Assembly: GCF_025698545.1 (NCBI RefSeq)
Contig: NC_068569.1
Coordinates: forward strand, 1,240,001 to 1,304,000
Length of the DNA stretch: 64,000 nt
Source: Gossypium raimondii
Taxonomy: Eukaryota; Streptophyta; Magnoliopsida; Malvales; Malvaceae
Reading direction: 5' to 3'
Shown: positions 1-12,304 of the stretch, one piece after another
How positions within the stretch are numbered: position 1 is the first letter of the stretch
How the letters are laid out: each line of letters starts with the position of its first letter
The notes under the pieces: generated by a model
The model's database searches: none
What the model saw: only the letters and a program-made list of their open reading frames with translations
What the model was told of the DNA's origin: nothing
Position numbers and translations under genes: made by a program

Positions 1-452
1 ATCCCATATAAAATCCCCATTTTCATAAATGGGGAGTTGGCGATTGAGGATCGGTGGCGTGGATGCTAGATTTTTAAGGGCTGAGAAATGAGAAAATGGA
101 ACGGCAAAATATATTTATATAATAAAACAAAGAAAGAGAGGAGGGAAGGAATAGATACAGGGATGAATTGGCGAGTTTGACGGGTTGAAGAAACGTGGAC
201 CAATCATATTGCGTTTCCATGGGTGGGAACAAATGGAAAAAAAAGAAAGGGTGTACAGTCTGGATATGATGCTGCTGCAATCAAAACCGTCACTAGCACT
301 TCATCATTCCACTTTATTTAATCCCATTAGCTCTCTGACTGTTTTTCCTTTTCCCTTCGTTTATAGCATAATTAATAATTGTAACAATACCATAATTTGT
401 AATCCCATAATAGAATGCTAAAATATTTTGTTAAATAAAGACAACAATTCAG
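1..452. other. Gene-free left edge
   Basis: No convincing coding sequence is seen here. Short open frames exist on both strands but have no recognisable motif. The stretch holds purine-rich runs and a CCAAT box near 199, and could be the upstream region of a gene lying to the left on the minus strand. That is a guess from composition only. Confidence 0.3.
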
Positions 453-745
453 ACAAATAACTCATATGTGGTCAAGGTTTTGATTAAGGGGTTGGAAGAT
501 TTAAGTCCCATCGTATGTAGAAAGGTTTATAGGGTTATGCATTCTGAACGATAGTGGATCAAAAATGTGTCCAGAGAAAATAATTTAATTGCGGATGGTT
601 TGGCTAGACTCTGTTTAGCATGGAAGTCAAGCTTATAAATTTTTTATGTTCCTCAAAATGATGTGTTGGAGGCTCTTCAACAAGACAAAGCGGTACATTT
701 GAGCAATTCATTTGATGTAATCTTGTTTTATTTTTCACCAAAAAA
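453..745 (+). mobile_element. LINE 3' tail with RNase H remnant
   Basis: One reading frame running through 468-633 translates to a degraded version of the RNase H tail of plant non-LTR retrotransposons. It keeps the sequence WIKNVSRENNLIADGLAR, which matches the family pattern 'REaNxvADxLA', but has an in-frame stop just before WIK. It is followed by a short 3' region and ends in an A-run at 739-747. The 7-bp sequence AATTCAG occurs at 446-452 and again at 746-752, a plausible target-site duplication. The element is therefore a 5'-truncated, non-functional LINE insertion. The exact 5' boundary rests on that short duplication. Confidence 0.65.
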
Positions 746-1331
746 AATTCAGTACCTATCTAAGTAATCCAAAAGAGAGAAACATTCATTTTTTGGTAAA
801 AGAATCGTGAAGGTACTTGGATTTGAAGTCAAATTACATTTTATCCTTTTTACTTAAAAAATGAGTAAATTAGTCACCATGCGTTAAATCAAAGAATAAA
901 TTGGTTATTTTTATTAAATATACAATCATTATTTATTGTTAAAAACTAACGTGACAGACATAATAACCAAACAATAACACATGGGCATATCACGTGTACT
1001 TTATGTTGACGTACAATGACTCGTTTTTAACCGTAAAAATAGATGAAATATTTAATAAAAGACCAACTTATTCTTTGATCTAGAATATAAGAATTAATTT
1101 ACATACTTTTGAATAAATTGATATGATTTAAAAATATGTTCATGAATAAATATATATAATTTATTTTATTTAAATTGCATGTTTTAAATTTTAATTCAAT
1201 TGTTCACTATTTGATTTTATACATTTCATAGATTACTTCGTAGGTTTAAAGTTGAATTGCTTTTAGTGTTGAAATATTTTCCTTTAGGGAAAAAGATTTT
1301 CGAAAGTAATTTAAGAATCTAGAAATTAAAA
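746..1331. other. AT-rich intergenic DNA with MITE-like remnants
   Basis: No gene is seen. The sequence from about 780 to 1090 contains phrases ('tactt..aaatgagtaaattagtc', 'aagaccaacttattctttgat') that recur in both orientations near 12600-12790, 14590-14740, 25870-26000 and 38220-38560. It is therefore a dispersed repeat. Its ends could not be fixed. Confidence 0.4.
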
Positions 1332-1866
1332 GGTTAAATTTTGTTATTAATATATGTACTTTTTGAAAATTGTGAATTTAGTCCATATACTTTAAATTGA
1401 TAAATATTAGTACATGTACTTTTTGAATTGGTCAATTTCAGTCCGTGTATTTTTTTATTTTTGAAATTTTAGTCTTGATGAAATAGTAGCAATTAAATTC
1501 GTTTGGTTAAATTCAATTATTAGTCTCAGTATTAATTGTATGCATAGTTGTACATTTAGTCAGTATTCTCTAATTGGATCATTTTAAGTCCCTATACTTT
1601 TTTAATTTTGAAATATATTTGTCAACACAAATGACCGCCATTAATCCATTAACTAGATTTTTAGTGAGTGATATGTGGAAATAACAAGTTGATATGGAAT
1701 TATGCATAAGTTAATATGTTTGTCGCATTATATTTTTGAAATAAAAACATTAATTTAATAAATTTAACAGTTATTGTTCGGTGAGGACTAAATATGATCA
1801 ATTTAAAATACAGGTGTTAAATCCACAACTTTCATAAAGTACAGGGACTAATATCAAATTTTAATC
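1332..1866. repeat. MITE-like inverted-repeat element, family A
   Basis: The left end GGTTAAATTTTGTTATTA is matched, imperfectly inverted, by the right end (reverse complement GATTAAAATTTGATATTAG). Both ends carry the 'tttagtccxxxtacttt' motif typical of this family, also seen at 5316-5766. There is no coding capacity. No clear target duplication was found. Confidence 0.55.
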
Positions 1867-4509
1867 AAATTAAAATGTTGATTGTTAGCCCATTGTTTAA
1901 CCCATAGGCCCTAATGAATTTCTTTTCTGGGTTTCATTAATTTTGGGGTTGTGAAGTTCAGAGCTTGTCGACTGATCTTTGGCCCAAATTAAACTCAATA
2001 TATGTTTCACTTTTTAAAATAAACCACAAAATATAGGAAAATTAGTCAAATATTGTGTCCGTTATCCTCCTTAATTAGATGAAGAGTGAAGACATAAAAT
2101 ATAATTATTATAATTTAATTTTAATTAATGAAGATAATGTATAAAATTAATGATTACGTAAAAATAACAACCTTATAAAGAAATACCAAAATATAGATAG
2201 TAAAACTAGTCATACGTGTCAATACATAATTAAAATATTTCAAGATTTCATATTATAAACGCTTCGCATTTGATTAACTATTAATTATTTTTAAATTATA
2301 TTACAAGTCCATATTTGAATATTAAAATATACTTTTAAGTCTTTATACTTTTTTTGTATATTTAAAATTTAGTATTTTATTTTTATTTTTTAAAATTTAG
2401 TTTATCTAATTTTTAAAATTAAAATTCAGATTCAATTATTAACACCATTAAATTATTTTATTAAATTCACTAGTATAACATTTTGAAATTAAAAAAATAC
2501 TCACTTGATAGTCATGTAAAAAAAACCATTACAATGATATTGTAAAAATTTGAGGTATCAAATTATGTCAATAAATTGAAATATAAAATTGAACCTTAAA
2601 TTGAGTATAACGCAAAGATCAAAATTGAAATATGACAATTGCTATATAATCTAAAATTTTAAGTATAGTACAAAGATTAAAATTAAAATTTTATAAAATG
2701 CCAAAAGAGAGAGAGAGAAGAGAATGACCTTCTTTTATATATATAATTATATACATTCAAAATTTAAATTAAAAATTAAATATTTTTATTGTACTTATTA
2801 GGTAATAGTTTCGTTTCAATAATATACGATTTACCATTTGACTGATCAGGTATATAGTCAATGATTAACCTAACTTGGATTAACATAATGATTTCCTGAA
2901 AGTTTAAAATCGATGATTAAGAGTGAAATCATAAATCAATGATTACACGCAATGGAATATTAGTACAAATATTCTAATGCTTTAAATAAAGTTAACTTTT
3001 ACTTGGAAGATAAAACATAATTACTGTTGATCCATTATACTTTTATCTTCCAAGTTCCAATAAAATTCTAAAAAATTAATAAATTATACAATCTAATAAT
3101 CCATTTAAATTTTAAAGTGAATGCTTCGTAAAAAGTTTTTATTCTAATTCGTCGTTGGAGTTGAATTTAAATTTTATTTTTATTCGAGTTAGTGGATTAA
3201 AAATATCGGTAAATTATCTCAAAGTTTTCATTTAAAAGTCATTGAACTGTTAAATTTATTGTTGTATGGTGTTTTTGTTCGTACCGCCTACATCAATTGA
3301 ACGCTTTCTTTCCTCTTATTTTCTTCAGTTAAGTGAATCAAAATCTAAACATCTTTCTATTTTGATCTTCAACACTGACTGCCAGATCAACTTAGTTCTG
3401 AGATATGTTCTTCTACTCGTTAATGGATACTGATTCACCATATCGATCGTTGGATCATCGTTTAGAACTCGTTAGCTGAACTCAGAAAAAAACAAACAGC
3501 CTAATAATTTAAGAATGTTTAAATAGTTTAATGGCTTAAATAAAAAAATTTAAATAGTTTAACAACCATTTTGTAATTTTTTTAAATTTAAATAATCAAA
3601 ACATAAACTTTTTGATAATTTAGTGACATGTGACCTTAAAATTAAAATTCCTTAGCATGGAAGTAAATCCAAATTATATTATGTAAAACGACTGACTTTT
3701 AGGGACCATTTCTAAATGAATTTATCTTCTATTACAATATTTGCTCTTAGATGGTAGGAATGGAGTAAAGTTCAATTGGAAGTACAAGAGATGTATCATT
3801 CAAATATAAAATTTTGCATGAATCCAGTTTTTCCACCACAAGCTTTGATGAAGACGAAGAATGATGAATCAGGGAGATAGAAAAGGGGGAAACAAGACAT
3901 AGACAATAGACAATGACAGCGTGAGAGACCCATCACATCGGGTTGAGGAAGACGAAGGAAAAGCACAAATCACGGATCAAGATGAATACAAGAAAAAGCC
4001 ATGCATTCACGGACGGACGCTCCCTCTATCACTAATATTTTTGTTTATTTATATATATTTCTTTTATCTGGCCGTTAATTATCTTAACAGGCTTGAATTG
4101 AGTATTGATCGAAATATTAATTCGAATAAAAACATTAAATCGATGGAATCATAAATTGATATAAATTGATTAAATTAAATTAAAATTTTAATTGAATTGA
4201 CTCGTGAATTATTTTTTTACTTTTTTTATATTTTAATAATTTATTTAATCAGTTCGAGGGACCGATAAACCAATCGCATTACCGGTTCGACCAAATCTTA
4301 TGGCCTTCCCCACCGCCATTCTCTCCTCTTTCCCTTGCAACAACAATTTCACATGCTTTTGCAATGCTGTACACCAAACCAAACATGCCTTTGCTTTTTT
4401 TTTTCTTTTTTTAATTAGTGAAGTTTCCCTTTTAATATTTATATATCTCAACCTTTTCTAATTACTTTCACGATCATAAAAGAGTTAAGAGGTTGTGTTT
4501 TTTCGTTTT
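1867..4509. other. Gene-free AT-rich intergenic region
   Basis: Very AT-rich DNA with dense stops in all frames and no recognisable protein motif. A short GA run lies near 2707. Phrases of the dispersed AT-rich repeats recur near 2280-2690. No RNA gene was recognised. Confidence 0.4.
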
Positions 4510-4827
4510 AGGTATAATATGCATTTTAGTCCTCAACATTTATATCTTTTTGTTAATTTGACTTTTTTCTTTTTCTTTTAGTTAAAATTAACTTTTAATC
4601 TTTTCTAAAAATAGTAAATTTTAACTATCAATTTAAGTTAAAAGATAAATAGTGTTATGTCAATATAAAGTATGCATAGACTGACATATGGGTTTCAATT
4701 AACATTTCCATTAAAAAACTATTTGACTTCTTTTGAATGATTAATGATTAAATTTAATTTAAAAAAAGAACAAAGATCAAATTGATAAGAAGTGTAAATA
4801 TTGAGGACAAAATCTGGCATTATGCCT
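4510..4827. repeat. MITE-like inverted-repeat element, family B
   Basis: The left end AGGTATAATATGCATTTTAG and the right end (reverse complement AGGCATAATGCCAGATTTTG) are imperfect terminal inverted repeats. Just inside are 'cctcaacatttatatctttttgttaatttg' at the left and its inverted counterpart at the right. It is about 318 bp long with no coding capacity. A related, more decayed copy lies at 8484-8989. Confidence 0.6.
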
Positions 4828-5315
4828 TTTTAATGTTTCATTTTAAAGGATGAATATATTTCTACCATGGAATCTAATAATTTCATTGTTAAAAGTAATT
4901 GGACTTAATTAGGTTTCAATGAACAAAGATGAAATGAACAGGGTGTTTCTTTTAATTATTCCGCTTTATTTGATCAAAATTGTTGTAGGTACCTTTAGGT
5001 AATGACAAGATTGTTTGTCATTAACTTAATGGTATATGTTTCTTTTGAGAAAATTTTCAGATTCTGATATAACTCAGCATATACTATGCTATGGTGCCAT
5101 AACTGAATTTGAGGAGACATATGCAATGACAAGGAAAGTAAATTTTGCTCAATTCTAATAATAAAAAGTATCTACCATGTGAGAATTTACCATGTCCCCA
5201 TAGCATCTGCCAAATGAACAGGTTAAATTTTTTTTAAATACTACGTAAAAATGATTTTTGAATCGATTTTTATAATTTCAAGGACGCCAAAATCTGAAAA
5301 TATAATAATGAATAA
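4828..5315. other. Gene-free spacer
   Basis: AT-rich spacer between two MITE-like elements. No gene, RNA or repeat structure was recognised. Confidence 0.4.
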
Positions 5316-5766
5316 GGTTAAATTTTGCTATCAGCCTCTCTACTTTGGAAAAAAGTTATGGATTTAGTCCTTGTGTTTTAATTTGATCATTTTTAGTCTA
5401 TGTACTTTTTAAATTTTGTTTCAGTCATCACTAAACGGCAACTATTTAAATTTATTATGCTATGCTATTTCAAAAATCCAATGCAGTATTATCATATGTT
5501 TAGCTCCATGTCATTTCGACATATTACTCGCTAAAATTCAGTCGTGTCAAGATTGAAATATCAAAATTCGAAAAAGTATAGAGACTCAATTGGAGAATAT
5601 GGATTAAATCTATAATTGTACGCATAATACATGACTAGTAATTGAATTTAATTACTTGGATTTAATTGCTACTGTTTGAGTCATACTAAAATTTTAAAAT
5701 CTGAAAAGTATAAGAACTAAATCCATAATTTTAGCAAAATACAGGGACTAATATAACAATTTAACC
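5316..5766. repeat. MITE-like inverted-repeat element, family A
   Basis: The terminal inverted repeats are GGTTAAATTTTGCTAT at the left and the reverse complement GGTTAAATTGTTATAT at the right. Inside them are mirrored 'tggatttagtcc' and 'gaactaaatccata' phrases. The element is 451 bp and non-coding, of the same family as 1332-1866 and better preserved. No convincing target duplication was found. Confidence 0.65.
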
Positions 5767-7059
5767 AAGAATAATTCAGGGGCAAACATTTTGATGAGAG
5801 GATAAAATGTAATTTTATTATTATTAATTTATGATTTTATAAACTGTAAAAGAAGTTAAAAATATTGTTTTTAGGGGGTGGGGACCTACCAGCCCCTGAA
5901 ATAAGTATAGAATTTTGAACCAATCTATTTGAGAGGCTGTGTAAGGATTTAATAGAGTTTGTGTATTAATCACCAACCATTTTATATGTGAATAGCTGTC
6001 TTTTTTTGGCAGGGTTTATTACAATGAATGAAGCTGAGGGACTGAGATAATTGTATGCATATAACGATACTTGAAAGCATAAATATTAGGGGTCACTTCC
6101 CATAAAAAATATTAGAATCATTGATTTAAACTAATAATGCAGTGGGGGCATCCAATTTCTCTAGCTGGAAATTAAAGATGTAAAACAATATTTTTAAATA
6201 AAAAATAAAACCCACCACATGTGATTATACAGGCAAGAGGATGGTCTAATCATCTCGATCGGTCAGCTATCATGTGGCCCCCCTATGTTGCATTAATCAA
6301 AATAATTTTATTTTGCTAGATTTTATAATTATTATATTTCATCGTAATTAATTACATTCAAACATGTCTTAATCGTGGTTTTATATTTAATCCAAAACTT
6401 TTATTCTCATCCGTGAATATAGCTTTTACTTCAAAAGAAAACACTAAAGTGCTTTGTGGCCTTTATTTCCAAAAAAGACATGACATTTGGCTTAGCAGAT
6501 AATATAAAATAACCAGATGGTGTTGGACCATATCGAAGAGAGGTTACTGTTAGCAGATTATTTACAACATTGAAAGTAACATAAAAAAACACTAAACCGA
6601 TAATCAAGGGTAACAAAAATTTATAGAGATAGAATGAGGCATATCTAAGTTGTGAACCTATGTCATGCGTAGGTCAACCATACAATTTGTACGGCAGTCC
6701 ATACAAAGGTAGGGTCAGATTTTGTGGTATAACCCGGCCGCTGTGTATTTTCTTTAAAGAAATTGGTCGTCAAGAAGACACGTTTTACTTGGATAATACG
6801 TTTTAATTGTCCTTAATTCCCATATTACTATTTTTTTGATATAGAATTTGCTTTATATTTAAATATTCAACGTTTTCAGATATGCATGAGGAGAATATCG
6901 TAAAATCAAACTAAAATCTATTGTTTCTTTCTAAATAAATACGGATTAGATAGCAGAGATTAAATCTTTATATGTACACATCCTTGTATTTGTAAAGGCA
7001 AAGTAATAGAGTGCCAACTTGCAAATTTTGGCAGCTGCCTTTCGAACCAAGCCCATCTT
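5767..7059. other. Gene-free region upstream of the proline-rich protein gene
   Basis: No gene was seen. The 61-codon minus-strand frame at 6431-6616 has no motif and lies in AT-rich sequence. The right end grades into the promoter of the proline-rich protein gene. Confidence 0.4.
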
Positions 7060-7137
7060 CACGTGATGTGCTTCTGCTTCTAGGGCTTGTTCATTTTTGT
7101 TTGTTTTCTTCTACTCTTTGATATTTTGCTTATAAAT
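7060..7137 (+). promoter_or_regulatory. G-box and TATA box of the proline-rich protein gene
   Basis: A palindromic G-box CACGTG lies at 7060-7065, and a TATA box (TATAAAT) starts at 7131, 60 bp before the start codon. This spacing predicts a transcription start near 7160 and a leader of about 30 nt. G-boxes are bound by bZIP and bHLH factors. Regulation by light or abscisic acid is possible but is not shown by the sequence. Confidence 0.6.
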
Positions 7138-7190
7138 CTTGCTTCTTTACAATCCTTTTTTACACTCAATTCTCTCTTTGGGTTTGAAAA

Positions 7191-7775
7191 ATGGAGTCCA
7201 ACACCAAAATGTCAGCTCTTCTTTTGATTTGCATGCTTTTCATTTCTTCAGTGACACCAATTCTTGGGTGTGGTTCATGTGGGAAAGCACCACACAAGCA
7301 TCGAAAGCCTAAGGGAAAGTCCCCTAAAGGTCCCATCACTTTGCCTCCCCTTGTGAAACCTCCAATCAAGTTGCCACCGGTTGTTCCTCCAATAGTTAAG
7401 CCACCCATTGACCTCCCTCCGGTTACAGTCCCTCCAATTAACCTCCCTCCAGGGACGGTTCCTCCAGTAACTAAGCCACCAAGTGGGAAACCCTGCCCAA
7501 CACCACCAACCAAGGACACTTGCCCCATTGACACACTGAAATTGGGTGCTTGTGTGGATCTGCTGGGAGGGTTGGTGCACATTGGACTAGGTGACCCGGT
7601 TTTGAATCAATGTTGTCCGGTTCTTTCAGGACTCGCCGAGCTCGAAGCTGCGGTCTGCTTGTGCACCACCCTCAAACTTAAGGTTCTCAACCTTAAAATT
7701 TATGTGCCACTGGCTCTTCAACTCCTTGTCACATGTGGGAAAACACCCCCTCCTGGTTACACTTGCTCTCTCTAA
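7191..7775 (+). CDS. Hybrid proline-rich protein (8-cysteine motif)
   Basis: Intronless 194-aa secreted protein. Residues 1-26 form a signal peptide (hydrophobic core ALLLICMLFISSVTPILG). Residues about 27-105 are a Lys- and Pro-rich linker with repeated PP(I/V)xxPP blocks. The last 90 residues hold the eight-cysteine motif in family order: C, C, CC (NQCC), CxC (CLC), C, C, ending at PPGYTCSL. This fold is shared with lipid-transfer and seed-storage proteins. Hybrid proline-rich proteins are placed in the cell wall or plasma-membrane face and are linked to cell expansion and stress, but no catalytic role is known. The start at 7191 follows a TATA box by 60 bp and gives a clean signal peptide; a second Met at residue 7 is less likely. 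The overlapping antisense frames are shadows. Confidence 0.95.
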   Translation: MESNTKMSALLLICMLFISSVTPILGCGSCGKAPHKHRKPKGKSPKGPITLPPLVKPPIKLPPVVPPIVKPPIDLPPVTVPPINLPPGTVPPVTKPPSGKPCPTPPTKDTCPIDTLKLGACVDLLGGLVHIGLGDPVLNQCCPVLSGLAELEAAVCLCTTLKLKVLNLKIYVPLALQLLVTCGKTPPPGYTCSL

Positions 7776-8440
7776 AACCAAGTTAAGTACATCTCATTTG
7801 AAATTTTCTTGAATGCTAAGGAAAAGGAAATTATTAAACTGGTTTTTGTTTGATTTTTACACTACTTTTAGGGTTTAACGACAGCAATGGTTTTGTACGT
7901 ACCAGTAATATTCTTTTCTACGTCTATTATATATAATATATATATTAAATGTAGACTGCTAAAGTCTTAGTTAATTAGGAACAAAATTCAAATATAACCC
8001 AAAAGAATAAATAAAGCATGTCATCATTCTCGCCTATTATTAACGCAATTGCCCATAAGTATTAATATATAATTATATAAATATGTTTGAATATGTGTGG
8101 AATATATCAACCTATACCCTCTAAATAATGAATGTTGTTAATTATTATTACATTAACAGGAGCTTTGTTGCTAATTAGATTTCATGGCATATGGAATTTG
8201 CAGGTTGCTAGGTTGATGGAATGGACATGAGAGGATGTCGAGCTTTTCTCTTTGTTTCTTAGTTGGATTGGAAATCTGATGCAGTGTTTATTGTAACACC
8301 AATTAATTTTTTTTTCTTTTAAAAGATTGTTGCAACTTGCAAGTGTGTTTCTGTATCTTCCACCAAAAAAAAAAAAAGCAATCAAGAATTATATTTGTCT
8401 TTGGTCATGATTTTCTGGGATTTTCATTTTGTTGCTTTCG

Positions 8441-8477
<37 letters not shown>

Positions 8478-8483
8478 CTGCTC
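7776..8483. other. 3' flank of the proline-rich gene with an (AT)n microsatellite
   Basis: 3' untranslated region and spacer. AATAAA-type sequences occur near 8007. A perfect (AT)n tract of about 15 units lies at 8445-8474. The 67-codon minus frame at 8182-8385 has no support. Confidence 0.5.
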
Positions 8484-8989
8484 AGGCAGAAATATAATTT
8501 TATTCAAATTTGGCATATGGTCTCCATCTTTTTGTCAATTTAGTCCTTTTTTTAATTTGATAAAATTGTAAATTAAAACATTAATTTCTTAATGATATTG
8601 GTGTGGTAACCCACGTGGCATTAATCCACGTATATTTCATGTTAATATAACACTATTTGTTTTATATACACCACGTCAACAAATAATTTAAAATTATAGA
8701 AATATTCAAAAATAAAAAAATTCAAAATTTTAAAATTAAAAGTTCATAAAATTTCAAATAAAAAAGTATGAAGTATATGTAGATTGCCACATGGGCTTCC
8801 GTGTTTAAAAATTTAATGTTTTAATCCCTATTTCTATTAAAAAGCAACTATCAAACTATTTTTGAAAGGTTGATGGTTAAGTTTAACTCTTCTTCTAAAT
8901 GATTAAGAGCCAAATTTAACTTGAAAAAAGAATAAAGACTAAATTGACAAAAGAAATAAATGCTAAAAGCTAAATTTGTCATTTTGCCT
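8484..8989. repeat. Decayed MITE-like element, family B
   Basis: The right part (8930-8989: 'aaagactaaattgacaaaag', then 'ctaaatttgtcattttgcct') mirrors the left part ('ctttttgtcaatttagtcc' near 8528). It resembles the element at 4510-4827 but is longer and more diverged. It is non-coding and its end points are approximate. Confidence 0.45.
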
Positions 8990-9046
8990 ATTCAATTGTA
9001 ATAAGTTCCTTCTACAATAAAATGCATGCCAAAAGTGTATTACATC

Positions 9047-9205
9047 ACTTGCCTCATCCCTTGACCATGTGGTCAGAAGTTCGATCCTTGCTTATGGCAA
9101 TAAAGCATATTTCACGATCAGTTGTTTATCTCTTCGAAGAGCACTCGATGCGAGGAGATCAATTACCATTACCAGCAATGGATAACTTAATTTCAAAAAA
9201 AAAAG
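9047..9205 (+). mobile_element. 5'-truncated tRNA-derived SINE
   Basis: The segment contains a tRNA-like B box (AGTTCGATCC, about 9078-9087) preceded by TGACCATGTGGTCAG, and ends in an A-run at 9195-9204. It is bracketed by a 15-bp duplication, AAAGTGTATTACATC at 9032-9046 and AAAGTGTAGTACATC at 9206-9220, with one mismatch. The A box expected upstream is missing, so the copy appears truncated at its 5' end or belongs to a family with a degenerate head. SINEs move with LINE machinery and encode no protein. Confidence 0.75.
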
Positions 9206-9220
9206 AAAGTGTAGTACATC

Positions 9221-10442
9221 TTTGAAAGCCTTTGAAATTTGAATCAAGAATCAGAAGATACATGATATGAAAATAGGAAAATAATGAGGTTTCGAATGAA
9301 AAATCATCCCAAGCAAATATTCTTACACAACAAGGTAAATTCAGTTTCCACCACAAGATGTATATATTTTGGTTGAAAACAGTGGGAAAGAATAAGGAAA
9401 CGACAGTGTAGAAGTCTATGATAACTTCATCTTCTTGTTTTTGATATTGGGGGTTGATTTGGTAGTATTCAATCAGAAAATGATGGGAATCCATCAGTAC
9501 TCACAAGAGAAATGGGCAGAAGGACCCTTGGGTTGGGTAAAGGTTAAAAGAAAGAGGGACCAATGTTAAGTTATGGCACATGAACCTTGTTTGTCTCTAT
9601 CTATTACTAACATGTGGTGTCTGTGGATTCTTTTCACATTTGCCAGTGATTTCATGAAGACCCTTCTTTTGTACAAATTTAAAATGAGAGGCTTTTATTT
9701 GTAATTGTACCATTTAATAATTGAATTTGTTTTTGATTACACGTACATGATGTCTAGATAATTATCGTACTTAATGGCCATAGCAACTTCATACCCTTTA
9801 ATGCACGATATTGTATTGATTAAGATAGTATTTTAATGGAAAAATTGTTAATTAGCCTGTTAACAACATTTAAAAAATTAAATTAAAGCTTTCTGTCACT
9901 GTCATCTTCCTATACAAACATTTGACTTGTGTATCCCCAACCATAAACATGAAAGGAACATACTCAAAAATTAAATAAAGAATTTTATATAATTTAAATA
10001 ATAAATAAATATTATATAGACCCTTCCCATTATTAGTCCAACAAATTAAATATTATTATTACACCAACATTATTCTCCAAGTATTTTCCTTCTACCAAAA
10101 TACCTAATCCCCATCATCTTCTTCTCTTCTTAAAAATGGCACCATCGAGGGGCTAATATTTGAAATTAAAGATGGTTAAAACTGGCAAGTGATCACTTAT
10201 CCGAGATTAATGCAAGAAATGGAGGTTAAAGCAGTGGTTTTGGTGCTGAGTATGGAGATTAAATGTTGTGGCAACATTGGTGCTTATCCAATGTGAAAAA
10301 TGGGGACATTTTTCATGTTCCTGATTCTATGCTTGAACAATGACTTCAAATTTCAATATTTACTAAGATAATTACAAATGATACCGACGACGGTACCATC
10401 ACTAACATTTGTTAATTAAAATGAATTCTTGAGGTAGAGGGT
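9221..10442. other. Gene-free region downstream of SNAP43
   Basis: No gene was recognised. The 111-codon minus frame at 9159-9494 overlaps the SINE and has no motif. The right part probably includes the SNAP43 3' untranslated region. Confidence 0.4.
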
Positions 10443-12253
10443 TCAATCATGTTGATACAGTAGTTGATAAAATTCATCGGCATCGTTGTTCTCTGCATCG
10501 CCTTCCTTCAGTTGTAACTGCAGCCGCTGTGGTTCTGCAGGATTTTGGGGGGTCAATCCGGTCCGTTGATAAAATGCTTCTCTTTGGTTTTTCCAGCTCG
10601 CATCTATCTTTTCAACTATTTCGCTTAGAGGTTCCTCGTTTTCTGATATATACTTTATGTTCTGGACATCCACCACCTTTCCAGCCTCTTTAAGAAGAAA
10701 TTAAATTGAAAACAGAATAAGAAAATTGAATTTACCAACAACATGGAATCATGAATTCATGGATATGGATGTGAGGAAATTGTAACTGACACACGTAACA
10801 TAATACTTATAATATTAGCCAATATATCATACGAATCTGTTTAATCTTAGCTACATAAACACGGTTGTTTACTAATGACATGATCAAGGTCCTGGTTCTA
10901 AATGATAAGAATAACACCATCCTGGATCTAGAGTGGTCTGCTAAAAAGAATCTGCAGTCATGTTTAGGCATATTGTAAGAGTTCACAGAGTGCCAAAGAA
11001 ATAGCACAAAGAATAATGTACCTTCAATGGCTTTTCTCTTCGCCACTTCATATTCGGTGGACATTTTCTTTAGCATATTGAGGTCAACCTCCCTACCCTA
11101 GTACATTTAGCGTTAAAGCAAGTATCACATAATCGGAAGTAGTTTAAAGCAAACATAATTTGATACACAAATGTCATCTGCAATGCACAGGATCGCACAA
11201 TTAGAAGGTATCTATGCCCCTTCTAATAGTTATGCTTCCTCTTGTTATTTTATGTAACGAGTTGTATAACTTACCAAGTCCATTGAGATGTATTGCTCAA
11301 TCGCAGTATCGGTAAACAACCTATTAGTGAAAAGGAAACCAGCAAAGACATAAAGAAATATTAAAAAATATATGTATATCATATCAAACTAGTAAATGAC
11401 AGTTATCAGAACCTACTTCTCATACGCAACTTGTATACGTGCATCCTGTAATTTCGTCAAACTGTTAATCGTCTCACTAACCGAGCCTTCATTTAAGTCC
11501 ACAAACCCAAACAGAAACATATTTGTTTCCATCATCCTTTTGACCAAAGCAGGCACTACTTTTATACCCATTTCTTTTGCCTCAGCAACGAGGGTTTTAA
11601 GTTTCTCCATCTCTCCTGTCGATTAAGGACAGACAAATGAGGAATCAACATTGACCATTATTATTAAGTGTTGTAAATGCTGTTCAGTGGGAGATAATCT
11701 GAAGTAATTGTGCAAACATACGGAGTGAGAGATAAATCTTGAAAGGCGGTTTGAATGGTTGAGTTTCATAGAGGCAGTAGAGGCAATAGAGTCCTCCAAG
11801 TCTGCAAGTTAAAGAATCAACATTGACCATGTGACCTGCATAGGATAGTCAGCAATGGGAGGAAAATTCATCCTTAAAAACACAAGAACAAAGGCAAAAT
11901 TTCCCCATTTTAAGAACCTAAAAGTAGTAAAAATTACAACGAAAAAAGAGAGAATTTTAACATACTGATAGTGTGGGCATAGAGTGACTGCATAAAGAAA
12001 GCTAGGTTTGTAGAAGGACTGGCCTCGTAAATGTATGAGAATTTCATGGATAACCATATTCTCTTCATGTCATTCAAAGTTGATGATTCACTCTGTAAAC
12101 ACCATATCTAACAATTACTATCAAAACTTTAAAACTAACAGACAAATACCCAGAACCAAAATATTGATAAAATTGATAAAATAATAATAAATTTACCTCA
12201 ACAAACTCATGAATAAGATCGTCAATATCTTGCTTGAACAGACACAAATCCAT
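10443..12253 (-). CDS. SNAP43, SNAPC1-like subunit of the snRNA-activating protein complex
   Basis: Seven coding exons on the minus strand: 12253-12197, 12092-11966, 11835-11722, 11615-11417, 11320-11275, 11097-11022 and 10687-10443. They total 864 nt and encode 287 aa. All introns are GT..AG and the frame closes exactly. The N-terminus MDLCLFKQDIDDLIHEFVE, then MKRIWLSMKFSYIYEA, and the run LGGLYCLYCLYETQPFKPPF identify the SNAP43 family (animal SNAPC1, where the counterpart reads GALYLLYGLYNTQ). The C-terminal third is charged and Gln/Asn-rich. SNAPc binds the upstream element of snRNA promoters in the nucleus and recruits RNA polymerase II or III; SNAP43 bridges SNAP190 and SNAP50. The start is the first ATG that gives the conserved N-terminus. 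A non-coding first exon probably lies upstream at 13356 and above. Confidence 0.93.
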
Positions 12254-12304
12254 ATTCAGTTTTCACCCTTGGTTTCTCCCAAGCTAACCCTCGTATCTAA
12301 TCAT

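Noticed and set aside
7166-7582. 138- and 101-codon antisense frames over the proline-rich protein
   Set aside because: Gly/Pro-complement shadows of the repetitive proline-rich coding sequence.
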